From: an unicellular cyanobacterium SU2
Lineage (GTDB): Bacteria; Cyanobacteriota; Cyanobacteriia; Cyanobacteriales; Microcystaceae
Length of the DNA stretch: 64,000 nucleotides
Direction of reading: 5' to 3'
Assembly: GCA_002110465.1 (NCBI GenBank)
Contig: NEED01000027.1
Coordinates: forward strand, 46,323 to 110,322
Shown here: piece after piece, positions 47,617-55,372 of the stretch
Numbering within the stretch: position 1 is the first letter of the stretch
Layout: the number at the start of each line of letters is the position of its first letter
Position numbers and translations under genes: made by a program
The notes under the pieces: model-generated
The model's database searches: none
The model's input: only the letters and a program-made list of their open reading frames with translations
What the model was told of the DNA's origin: nothing

Positions 47617-47943
47617 ATGAAACTCGAAGATTATTTTACATTTCTATCAGAAGATGATATCAGAATCAAAGGTCATAGAATTGGCATTGATAATGTCTTA
47701 TTTTATTACTTAGAAGGTTATACACCAGAAGAAATAAAAGCAGTTTACCCTGACTTAACCTTAGAAAAAATCCACGCCACCATCCTCTATTATCTCCATA
47801 ACAAAACAGAAATAGACGCTTACTTAAACAGAATAAAAACCTGGAAAGAAACCCGTTATCAAGAATCCTTAAAAACTCCCTCACCACAGCGAGAAAAAAT
47901 GAGAAATATCAAGCAGCAAAGAGAAAATTATCTAAGCTTATGA
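47617..47943 (+). CDS. DUF433-family protein, probable antitoxin
   Basis: 108 residues. The body (DIRIKGHRIGIDNVLFYYLEGYTPEEIKAVYPDLTLEKIHATILYYL) is the DUF433 fold, a small winged helix-like domain often paired with DUF5615 PIN-like toxins. The ATG at 47617 follows AGGAG 7 bases upstream. Its stop overlaps the start of the DUF5615 gene by 4 bases (ATGA). Confidence 0.85.
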   Translation: MKLEDYFTFLSEDDIRIKGHRIGIDNVLFYYLEGYTPEEIKAVYPDLTLEKIHATILYYLHNKTEIDAYLNRIKTWKETRYQESLKTPSPQREKMRNIKQQRENYLSL

Positions 47944-48299
47944 AAATCAAATATCTGCTTGATGAAAACCTATCCCCTCGACTAAAAATTGCTGTTTTAA
48001 GGTTAAATCTTGATATAGATATTCTGCGTATTGGAGATCCAAAAACTCCCCCATTAGGAACATTAGATCCTGATGTTTTAATCTATTTAGGTCAATCTCA
48101 AAGACTATTAGTAACAGATAATCGTACCAGTATGCCTGAACATTTACAAGAATATTGGCAAACCCATCAATCATTTTTTGGACTATTTTGGGTACGTCCC
48201 GACACAAAAATAGGAAAATTAGCAGAAGAATTAGTTTTTATTTGGGAAAGTAGTGAAGCAGAAGAATGGGTTAATATAACTGATTGGATTCCTTTTTAA
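47940..48299 (+). CDS. DUF5615 PIN-like protein, probable toxin
   Basis: 119 residues. It starts MKIKYLLDENLSPRLKIAVL and has LLVTDNRTSMPEHL; the LLDENLSP...VTxDxD-type pattern is the DUF5615 (PIN-like, Mut7-C type) family. It is thought to be the toxin in pairs with DUF433, encoded immediately upstream here with overlap. Followed 26 bases later by a degenerate heptamer array. Confidence 0.85.
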   Translation: MKIKYLLDENLSPRLKIAVLRLNLDIDILRIGDPKTPPLGTLDPDVLIYLGQSQRLLVTDNRTSMPEHLQEYWQTHQSFFGLFWVRPDTKIGKLAEELVFIWESSEAEEWVNITDWIPF

Positions 48300-48325
48300 T
48301 TTATATTATCTAAAACAATAGAATT

Positions 48326-48360
48326 TAACTGTTAACTATCCTCTATAAACTATTAACTAA
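48326..48360. repeat. Degenerate heptamer array, about five units
   Basis: Five 7-base units (TAACTGT, TAACTAT, CCTCTAT, AAACTAT, TAACTAA) lie just before the start of the Rpn-type gene. They resemble the TATTAAC/TAACTAT units of the array at 9761, but are degenerate. Confidence 0.5.
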
Positions 48361-48362
48361 AA

Positions 48363-49208
48363 ATGTATGATTCAACCTGTAAATTTATCGCAGCCAACTA
48401 TTCAGAAGATATAGCCAAATGGTTAATAGGAAAAGCCATCTCTTTAACAGAAATTAAACCATCAGAACTATCCTTAGAACCCATAAGAGCAGATAGTGTC
48501 ATCTTTTTAGGTTCAGATGAAATAATTTTACACCTAGAATTCCAGACCAAGCCATCAGAAGAAATACCCTTTAGGATGTTAGATTATGCCGTAAGATTAC
48601 ACAGAAAATATCCTAACTTAGACATTCATCAAGTAGTCATTTATCTGTTAGAAAGTTCATCATCTTTAGTGAGACAAGAAGAACTAAACCTAAGAAATAC
48701 CTATCATAAATTTAACGTAATTCGTTTATGGGAAACCCCAACAGAAACCCTATTAGAAACCCCTGGGTTATATCCCTTTGCTGTTTTAAGTCAAGAGAAT
48801 AACCGAGAAAAAACATTACAACAAATAGGAGAAAAAATAGAAACAATAGACAACTTAACCACACAAAGTAACATTGCAGCATCAACCGCCATTCTCGCTG
48901 GGTTATTATTAGATAAGACCCTTATTCAACGACTATTAAGGAACGATATCATGAAAGAATCTGTAATTTACCAAGAAATTAGAGATGAAGGCAAACGAGA
49001 AGGAAGACAAGAAGGAAGACAAGAAGGAAAACGAGAAGAAGGAATATCCTTTGTTTTACGTCTTCTAAATCGTCGAATAGGTGTTATTTCTGGAGAGTTA
49101 GAGCAAAAAATTCGTCAATTACCATTAAATACCCTAGAAGACTTAGGAGAAGCTTTATTAGACTTTAAAACAGAAGCGGACTTATTAAATTGGTTAGAAA
49201 CAAATTAA
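48363..49208 (+). CDS. Rpn/PD-(D/E)XK nuclease-family protein with DUF4351 C terminus
   Basis: 281 residues. The N-terminal ~200 residues have the Rpn (recombination-promoting nuclease/transposase_31) pattern with a PD-(D/E)XK core: IRADSVIFLGSDEIILHLEFQTK (Asp, then ExQ). There follows a short repeated linker (EGRQEGRQEGKREEG) and a C-terminal DUF4351 domain (RLLNRRIGVISGELEQKIRQLPLNTLEDLGEALLDF). Rpn proteins are horizontally mobile DNases linked to defence and recombination. The last ~85 codons are repeated downstream as a separate short gene. It lies between toxin pairs and hsdR. Confidence 0.85.
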   Translation: MYDSTCKFIAANYSEDIAKWLIGKAISLTEIKPSELSLEPIRADSVIFLGSDEIILHLEFQTKPSEEIPFRMLDYAVRLHRKYPNLDIHQVVIYLLESSSSLVRQEELNLRNTYHKFNVIRLWETPTETLLETPGLYPFAVLSQENNREKTLQQIGEKIETIDNLTTQSNIAASTAILAGLLLDKTLIQRLLRNDIMKESVIYQEIRDEGKREGRQEGRQEGKREEGISFVLRLLNRRIGVISGELEQKIRQLPLNTLEDLGEALLDFKTEADLLNWLETN

Positions 49209-49456
49209 GGAATGACATCATGAAAGAATCCGTAATTTACCAAGAAATTAGACAAGAAGGAATAGAAAAAGGAAGACAACAAGAAGGAATATCCTTAATT
49301 TTACGTCTTCTTAACCGTAGAATAGGTGTAATTTCTGAAGAGTTAGAACAAAAAATCCGTCAATTACCATTAAATACCCTAGAAGACTTAGGAGAAGCTT
49401 TATTAGACTTTAAAACAGAAGACGACTTATCAAACTGGTTAGAAATAAATAGCTAA
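48935..49456 (+). repeat. Tandem duplication of the Rpn-gene 3' end
   Basis: Two copies of about 250-270 bp follow each other: copy 1 begins ATTAAGGAACGA at 48935 and copy 2 ATTAAGGAATGA at 49204. Each begins with the sequence around MKESVIYQEIR and ends with the DUF4351 tail. Copy 2 is shorter by 21 bases, in the EGRQ linker. Confidence 0.85.
49220..49456 (+). CDS. DUF4351-only partial copy of the upstream Rpn protein
   Basis: 78 residues starting MKESVIYQEIRQEG at an ATG. It repeats the last third of the gene just upstream (residues ~197-281) at near-identical sequence: RLLNRRIGVISEELEQKIRQLPLNTLEDLGEALLDF. The nuclease core is missing. The frame remains open and the start context matches an internal start in copy 1 (MKESVIYQEIRDEG), so both genes could make this small protein. 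It could be a stable dominant partner, or debris from a tandem duplication. It ends 6 bases before hsdR. Confidence 0.6.
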   Translation: MKESVIYQEIRQEGIEKGRQQEGISLILRLLNRRIGVISEELEQKIRQLPLNTLEDLGEALLDFKTEDDLSNWLEINS

Positions 49457-49462
49457 AAATTC

Positions 49463-51793
49463 ATGAGAAATGAAGCTGATACTAGAGCCGAATTAATAGA
49501 TCCTGCCCTCCATGCTCTGGGTTGGGGTGTTGTAGAAGAAAGTCGTATTCGTAGAGAAGTAATAGCCCCTGGCCGCCTCATTGGGGGAGGAAAACGAGCT
49601 AAACCAAAATATGCTGATTATGTCCTCATTTATCGTAATCAAAAACTAGCCATTATCGAAGCCAAAGCCGAAAACTTACCCTACACCGAAGGAGTCCAAC
49701 AAGCAAAAGAATACAGCGATCGCCTACAAATTCGTTACAGCTACGCCACCAATGGACGAAAAATCTATCAAATAGATAGACTGACAGGAAAAGAGCAAGA
49801 TATAGAACGTTACCCCACACCAGATGAACTCTGGAACATAACCTTTAGTAAGGATAACCAATGGCGCGATCGCTTTGCAGTCATCCCCTTTGAAGACAAA
49901 AGCGGAACCTGGGAAGCTCGTTACTATCAACATAATGCCATTACCAAAGTATTAGAAGCTATTGCCAATAAGCAAGGTAGAATGTTGCTTACCCTCGCTA
50001 CAGGAACAGGAAAAACCTGCATTGCTTTTCAAATAGCCTGGAAACTGTTTCATAGTCGCTGGAATTTAACCTATCAACCTACTCGTCGCCCGCGTATTCT
50101 CTTTCTAGCAGATCGTAACACCCTCGCTAACCAAGCATTCAGAGCCTTTTCAGCATTTCAGGCCGATGCTTTAGTACGAATAGACCCAGAAGCGATCGCT
50201 AAAAAAGGGAAAGTCCCCAAAAATGGCAACGTCTTCTTTACGATCTTCCAAACATTCATGACAGAAACCAAAGGAGACGAAGAAGCTACCCCCAACTTTG
50301 GAGAATATCCCCCCGACTTTTTCGACCTCATTATTATTGATGAATGTCATCGAGGAGGTGCGAGAAACGAAAGCACTTGGCGTGGTATTTTGGACTATTT
50401 TTCCCCTGCGGTGCAACTGGGTTTAACCGCTACCCCTCGCCGTGATGTCAATGCCGATACATACAATTATTTTGGGGAACCTCTATACGAATATTCCCTT
50501 GCACAAGGGATAGAAGACGGCTATCTAACCCCTTTCAAAGTCCATCAAATTCAAACGAATCTTGATGAATATGTTTACAGTGAAGAAGATTTTATCATTG
50601 CTGGAAACATAGAAGAGGATCGAGTTTATACCGAAAAAGACTTTAACCGTATTATTGAAATGCAACCTCGTGAGGCACATCGGGTTAAAGTGTTCATGGA
50701 AGCCATAAACCAGAACAAAAAAACCCTGGTATTTTGTGCCACCCAAGATCATGCCTTGATGGTAAGGGACTTGATCAACCAAATGAAGATCAGTAATGAT
50801 CCTAACTATTGCGTCCGTGTAACAGCCAATGATGGTGCATTAGGAGAACAAAACTTACGCACTTTCCAAGACAACGAAAAGACTATCCCCACCATTCTCA
50901 CCACCTCTCAAAAGCTTTCTACAGGGGTCGATGCGAGAAATATTCGTAATATTGTGCTGATGCGTCCTATCAATTCAATGATTGAGTTTAAACAGATTAT
51001 TGGTAGAGGAACACGCATTTTTGAAGGGAAAGACTACTTTACTATTTACGACTTTGTTCGGGCCCACGAAAAGTTTAACGATCCCGAATGGGACGGGCCA
51101 CCCCAAGAACCACCAACAGGCATTACTCCCCGATCTCGACCTGAGTGCGATCGCTCTGTACCTGAAGAACCAAGAGAAGCCGAAACCCGTCAATCTTCTG
51201 AAAAAATCGTTATTCAACTAGCAGATGGGAAAGAACGAACTTTACAACATAACGTTCAAACCACTTATTGGAGTCCAGACGGTAAACCTCTATCTGCAAC
51301 TGAGTTTGTAGAACGCCTTTACGGTGAACTGCCTGACTTATTTCAAAACGAAACAGAATTACGTCACTTGTGGAGTCGTCCCGATACTCGTCAAACTTTA
51401 TTAGAAGGGTTAGCAGAGAAAGGTTATGGAGAAGAACAACTGGCCGCAGTTCAGAAAATTGCGGATGCAGAGAATAGCGACGTATTTGATGTTTTGGCTT
51501 TTATTGCCTATGCTAAACCTCCCCTAAGCCGTCGAGAGCGTGTCATTGCTCATAAAAGTCTGATTTTTTCACACTACACCGAAAAACAACAAGAATTTTT
51601 AGATTTTGTCTTAGATCAATACATCCGTGAAGGAGTAAGGGAGCTTGCTCGAGATAAATTACCTCAACTCCTAGAGCTAAAATATCACAGTATTAATGAT
51701 GCCATCAATGAATTAGGAGACGTTAGACAAATTCGAGAAGTGTTTATTAATTTTCAAGGATGTTTGTATTTAGAACAAAATGAAGCTAGTTAA
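49463..51793 (+). CDS. hsdR: Type I restriction endonuclease subunit
   Basis: 776 residues. The N-terminal nuclease has ADYVLIYRNQKLAIIEAKA (PD-(D/E)XK: Asp, Glu-x-Lys). Then come the two RecA-like motor domains: Walker A TLATGTGKTCIAFQIAW, Walker B IIIDECH (DECH), SAT-like LTATPRR, and motif VI IGRGTRIFEGKDYF. HsdR pulls DNA and cuts away from the site when the site is unmethylated. The C-terminal ~170 residues are helical and probably bind the M2S core. It is intact and the last gene of the island, 105 bases before a tRNA. Confidence 0.94.
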   Translation: MRNEADTRAELIDPALHALGWGVVEESRIRREVIAPGRLIGGGKRAKPKYADYVLIYRNQKLAIIEAKAENLPYTEGVQQAKEYSDRLQIRYSYATNGRKIYQIDRLTGKEQDIERYPTPDELWNITFSKDNQWRDRFAVIPFEDKSGTWEARYYQHNAITKVLEAIANKQGRMLLTLATGTGKTCIAFQIAWKLFHSRWNLTYQPTRRPRILFLADRNTLANQAFRAFSAFQADALVRIDPEAIAKKGKVPKNGNVFFTIFQTFMTETKGDEEATPNFGEYPPDFFDLIIIDECHRGGARNESTWRGILDYFSPAVQLGLTATPRRDVNADTYNYFGEPLYEYSLAQGIEDGYLTPFKVHQIQTNLDEYVYSEEDFIIAGNIEEDRVYTEKDFNRIIEMQPREAHRVKVFMEAINQNKKTLVFCATQDHALMVRDLINQMKISNDPNYCVRVTANDGALGEQNLRTFQDNEKTIPTILTTSQKLSTGVDARNIRNIVLMRPINSMIEFKQIIGRGTRIFEGKDYFTIYDFVRAHEKFNDPEWDGPPQEPPTGITPRSRPECDRSVPEEPREAETRQSSEKIVIQLADGKERTLQHNVQTTYWSPDGKPLSATEFVERLYGELPDLFQNETELRHLWSRPDTRQTLLEGLAEKGYGEEQLAAVQKIADAENSDVFDVLAFIAYAKPPLSRRERVIAHKSLIFSHYTEKQQEFLDFVLDQYIREGVRELARDKLPQLLELKYHSINDAINELGDVRQIREVFINFQGCLYLEQNEAS

Positions 51794-51897
51794 ATCATAT
51801 TTCCATCTTAGTTATCCTTCAAACCAATTTTGATTAATACTATAAAGACAAATAATTAGTTACGATAACATTGATTAAAGACTGTACAGTTTGTAAA

Positions 51898-51971
51898 TGG
51901 CTCGGGGCAGATTTGAACTGCCGACCTTGGGCTTATGAGTCCCCTGCTCTAACCAACTGAGCTACCGAGCC
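51898..51971 (-). tRNA. tRNA-Met(CAT), elongator type
   Basis: The minus strand folds into a 74-base cloverleaf: acceptor GGCTCGG pairing CCGAGCC, D arm GCTCAGTTGGTTAGAGC, anticodon loop CTCATAA with CAT at 51935-51937, T arm GGCAGTTCAAATCTGCC, discriminator A. No CCA is encoded. The D arm and anticodon stem resemble elongator tRNA-Met; a lysidine-modified tRNA-Ile(CAT) is possible but less likely. The restriction island ends beside it. Confidence 0.95.
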
Positions 51972-52029
51972 GCACCTCTTCCATTATGTTTAATATAGCA
52001 CAAAACAATGCTATTGACCAGGATAATTA

Positions 52030-52063
52030 AAAAAAATTCAGAGGAAGTCTAACCTTCCCCTGA
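52030..52063 (-). terminator. Terminator of the LysM/M23 peptidase gene
   Basis: A 10-bp stem (52038-52047 with 52054-52063, one G-T pair) with a 6-base loop is followed on the minus strand by a run of eight T. It lies 30 bases after the peptidase stop. Confidence 0.85.
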
Positions 52064-52092
52064 GAGAGCATTGGACTGAAAAAATTTATTGA

Positions 52093-54381
52093 TTACTTTC
52101 TGTTCTTAGGTAACAACGCCATAGGATTAACGGCTCCTCTACCATTCGGGTGAACTTCAAAATGCAGATGGGGTCCAGTGCTGTATCCTGTACTACCCAT
52201 CTCAGCAATTTGCTGTCCTTGCTCAACCTTTTGTCCACGGCGGACTAACAGGCGGCTATTGTGGGCATAGAGCGTCATACTGCCGTCAGGATGGCGTACC
52301 TTAACTAACTTTCCGTAGCCTCCCGAATTCCATCCAGCCGTGATTACCTCACCAGGGGCGGCGGCCACAATGGGAGTACCAATAGGCGCGGCAATATCGA
52401 TTCCCCGATGCATTCTTCCCCAGCGTGGGCCATAGCCAGAAGTCAACACACCTTTACTTGGCCAAATATAGCCAGTAAACTGCATAGGCGCATCAGGAAG
52501 ATAATTATCGGGAACAGATAAAGGGGGTAATTCAGGACCCACATTCGTTCCTACAGGGATGCGGAAGGCATCATTATATTGTTCGGTATCGTTGGGAGCC
52601 GCTCCCACTAATCGAGAACGGAATTGCGGTAGCTGTTGAGCAACTTGCTGTTGAGAAGAAGAGGAATTACGGCGATCGCTCGCCCACTCAGGATTGAGAG
52701 TTTCTCCTACCACGGGGGTTGTAGACTGCTGAGGGGTTTCAGGCTGCATTTCAATCGTCCCAGGTTCAGTCCTAACCGCGTACTCCCGCTCAAGGTTAGC
52801 AATATCTGCTTTAAGTTGTTCGGTATAAGCATCTGAACTAGGGGTCACAGAAATCTCGATCATTTCTGGATCATCATTGTGAGATGACTTTTTCTCCGAT
52901 TCCTTCACCTCAGTAGACAACCTAGAGGATAGGGCAGTCACAGGAATCGGAAGAGGAGAATCAGGGAAGCGACTGGGAGAGGAAGCAACTAAATTCTGAG
53001 ATTGGGAAATCTTGAGCAGATGCTGAGGTTGATCACGAGATTGTGCCATCGTCTGGGATTGAGGAATCACTAGACTCTGATGGATTTTAATTAAATTAGG
53101 GTTGGTAATACCATTCGCTTGAATTAACGTTGAGACAGTTATCCCGTGACGACGAGCAATACTATTGAGGGTGTCTCCGGGTTTAACCCGATAGGATTTC
53201 TTGTTTTGCGTTAAAGTTACCTGTGGTTTAGGAACAACTCTTGCTTGCTGGGTTGGGATTAATTCTTGGGGACTTTCAGCGTTAAATAACTCCGGTCTTG
53301 ATTCGTTAGGAGTTGAGCTTGGAGCATTTTCTGAGGTAGTAATCCGAATGGGAACAGGCTCATTAAATTGAGGAATCTCTTCTTGTTCGATTTTGGCAGG
53401 GGGAACAGAAGGCAATTTCGTTAAGGAAGACAAGGCCGAAGCAGAATTTTGACTGGTTGCTTCTTGTCTATAGATGGGTATAGAAGAAACATCCTCCTTT
53501 GATTGAGGGGTGGTTTCTACCATAGCTGTCGGTTTAAGTTCTGGGATGTCTACCTTTTTCGTTGAGGGAGAAGACACAGCAAAGGTAGGGTCTAAGAGAG
53601 TGGTTGAACCTGAAGCTACAACTGATTCAGTCTCCTGAGAGTTAATAATTTGAAGGGCAGTTTCTCTAAGAGACTCATTCGCCTGGGGTTCATTGGCAGC
53701 CCTTCTTAAGGGTTGACTCACATCAGAAACATTAGCAAGCAAGGAACTTGTCTCAGGTTTCAGGTTGGATTTCTCCGTCTTGAGTTCTGCCAAACTATCT
53801 TGTAAACGTTTACGGGTTTCTCTAAGGTGATCAAGAGACGTATTAACAGATTTGGAGACTTCTTTTTGGGAATGGGGGACTTCTTGCCTAACTTTCTTTG
53901 ATTTGGTTTGAGATTCTTCTAGGGTAGGAATTTTTATAACTTGTCCAGGCACTAGGTCAGTTTCAACAGAGAGTTGATTTAGGGTGGCGATCGCCACTGC
54001 TTCAACTTGATAATCTTGGGCGAGTTGCCCGATAGATTCTCCCAGCTTAACTTTGTGCTTACGGGTTAGGGGAGCCAATTGGCTTTTTGGTGAATCAGTC
54101 GTATCTACGGGGTTAAACGAGGCAGGAAGACTTGAAAGGGCTGCTTTAGCGGTTAGAGAGTTGGCTGCCACTGCCGCCTTATTTGAAGCTAATAACAATC
54201 CCGTTGCTCCCATGGAAATGGCTAGTCCAATCATGGCTGCTGAGCGACGTACTTGACCACAATTTTCATTGGTGGTCAAACTACTTGATGTGACCTCGGC
54301 CAGGGAGTTAACGGATAGGTCAGTATAGTCAGCCAGGCACGAGGGCATCGGAGTTACTTGGTGTTTAATGGTGTCTTTCAA
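52093..54381 (-). CDS. LysM-containing M23 family peptidoglycan peptidase
   Basis: 762 residues. After a ~45-residue N terminus comes a hydrophobic segment (MIGLAISMGATGLLLASN). Two LysM domains follow: HKVKLGESIGQLAQDYQVEAVAIATLNQL (~110) and SYRVKPGDTLNSIARRHGITVSTLIQANGI (~395), separated by Ser/Thr/Pro-rich linkers. The C terminus is a LytM-type M23 domain with the zinc site (HRGIDIAAP, PHLHFEVHPNG). It would cut peptide cross-links in peptidoglycan. The start is a TTG at 54381 set by an AGGAGG 5 bases upstream; the first ATG is eleven codons further in. Confidence 0.9.
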   Translation of the reverse strand: MKDTIKHQVTPMPSCLADYTDLSVNSLAEVTSSSLTTNENCGQVRRSAAMIGLAISMGATGLLLASNKAAVAANSLTAKAALSSLPASFNPVDTTDSPKSQLAPLTRKHKVKLGESIGQLAQDYQVEAVAIATLNQLSVETDLVPGQVIKIPTLEESQTKSKKVRQEVPHSQKEVSKSVNTSLDHLRETRKRLQDSLAELKTEKSNLKPETSSLLANVSDVSQPLRRAANEPQANESLRETALQIINSQETESVVASGSTTLLDPTFAVSSPSTKKVDIPELKPTAMVETTPQSKEDVSSIPIYRQEATSQNSASALSSLTKLPSVPPAKIEQEEIPQFNEPVPIRITTSENAPSSTPNESRPELFNAESPQELIPTQQARVVPKPQVTLTQNKKSYRVKPGDTLNSIARRHGITVSTLIQANGITNPNLIKIHQSLVIPQSQTMAQSRDQPQHLLKISQSQNLVASSPSRFPDSPLPIPVTALSSRLSTEVKESEKKSSHNDDPEMIEISVTPSSDAYTEQLKADIANLEREYAVRTEPGTIEMQPETPQQSTTPVVGETLNPEWASDRRNSSSSQQQVAQQLPQFRSRLVGAAPNDTEQYNDAFRIPVGTNVGPELPPLSVPDNYLPDAPMQFTGYIWPSKGVLTSGYGPRWGRMHRGIDIAAPIGTPIVAAAPGEVITAGWNSGGYGKLVKVRHPDGSMTLYAHNSRLLVRRGQKVEQGQQIAEMGSTGYSTGPHLHFEVHPNGRGAVNPMALLPKNRK

Positions 54382-54386
54382 AAAAA

Positions 54387-54392
54387 CCTCCT
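54387..54392 (-). promoter_or_regulatory. Strong ribosome site that decides a TTG start
   Basis: The minus strand reads AGGAGG, then five T, then TTG at 54381. This perfect Shine-Dalgarno site at ideal spacing selects the TTG as the start of the LysM/M23 gene. Confidence 0.75.
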
Positions 54393-54818
54393 AGGTGTGT
54401 GAATGAGAGATTACTAAAAGTCTATAGATTGGGTGGGTTTATGGTAATGGTATAAATTTTTGTTTTTACAGGGAAAAATGTTAATCGACATAGATTGATA
54501 AGTCAATATACTTAGTCAGCATTATTTTAGGACAACTTAACATAACATTACTTTGCTGATTTCTAGATAAGTATAGTCTGATTCAGATTCACTGAGGGCT
54601 TATTACTCCTAATGATTTTGTCTGAATGCGAGTCTGTAGACGATGGGAATTAATCGAAGGTTTCCTGATTTTATGAAAGATTGCTCGATGTTCAAGGGCT
54701 GAGTTCAAGGGGTGTCTGGCTTAATGAGAGAGATACTGTCACTTTTGCCTCAATTAATTCCGTCACATTGAGGTTCTTTGACATCTTCGGGCAATGATAC
54801 AAATTCCTTATTAAACGC
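54393..54818. other. Intergenic region between the M23 peptidase and trmL
   Basis: These ~430 bases have no supported gene. They form the long leader of the peptidase gene on the minus strand. I looked for a c-di-AMP (ydaO) riboswitch, common before cell-wall hydrolase genes, and saw no match. No strong hairpin stands out. Confidence 0.4.
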
Positions 54819-55277
54819 TTAACCCAGATTTAGTTGTCGTCGTGCTTCAAATAGACCAATCGTTACACTCACCGATAGGTTTAAACTACGCACTTGAGGA
54901 TGAGTCATCGGGATATATAGGGTCTCATGACAATCAGCAAGAAGATATTTGGGTAATCCCTCAGTTTCACTGCCAAATAATAGCCAGTCACTGTCTTGAA
55001 ACGTCCATTTGAGATAAGGACAGCGACCCCGAACACTAAACCCTAGTAAGCGTCCTCCTTGTTGCTGATGCCATCGCAAAAATTCTTCTAGACTATTGTG
55101 GTAATGGAGATTGACATGAGGCCAGTAATCTAACCCCGCCCGTTTCAAATAGCGATCGCTCAATTCAAATCCCAATGGACCAACCAAATGTAATTCTGTG
55201 TTTGTTGCTGCACAAGTTCGGGCGATATTCCCAGTATTAGGGGGGATTTGGGGGTAAACTAAAACAATTCTTGGCAT
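54819..55277 (-). CDS. trmL: tRNA (cytidine/uridine-34 2'-O)-methyltransferase
   Basis: 152 residues, a SPOUT methyltransferase: IVLVYPQIPPNTGNIARTCAAT at the N terminus, and the trefoil-knot blocks LLFGSETEGLP and IPMTHPQVRSLNLSVSVTIGLFEA at the C terminus. TrmL methylates the wobble ribose in tRNA-Leu isoacceptors. Length and motifs are complete. It follows gshA by 95 bases on the same strand. Confidence 0.93.
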   Translation of the reverse strand: MPRIVLVYPQIPPNTGNIARTCAATNTELHLVGPLGFELSDRYLKRAGLDYWPHVNLHYHNSLEEFLRWHQQQGGRLLGFSVRGRCPYLKWTFQDSDWLLFGSETEGLPKYLLADCHETLYIPMTHPQVRSLNLSVSVTIGLFEARRQLNLG

Positions 55278-55372
55278 AATAATCTATAGTTTTTCTTTAT
55301 ATTTCACGGGACATCCCAAAATATATTAGTTTTTATTAACTAAAAATCACTTTTTATATCTAAAACTTATTT

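Noticed and set aside
43000..51971. Integrative element inserted at tRNA-Met with flanking att repeats
   Set aside because: The island ends next to the tRNA, but I found no copy of the tRNA 3' end at the left side near 43000 and no integrase gene.
54393..54818. c-di-AMP riboswitch upstream of the M23 peptidase
   Set aside because: The family is often found there, but the conserved core is not visible on the minus strand.
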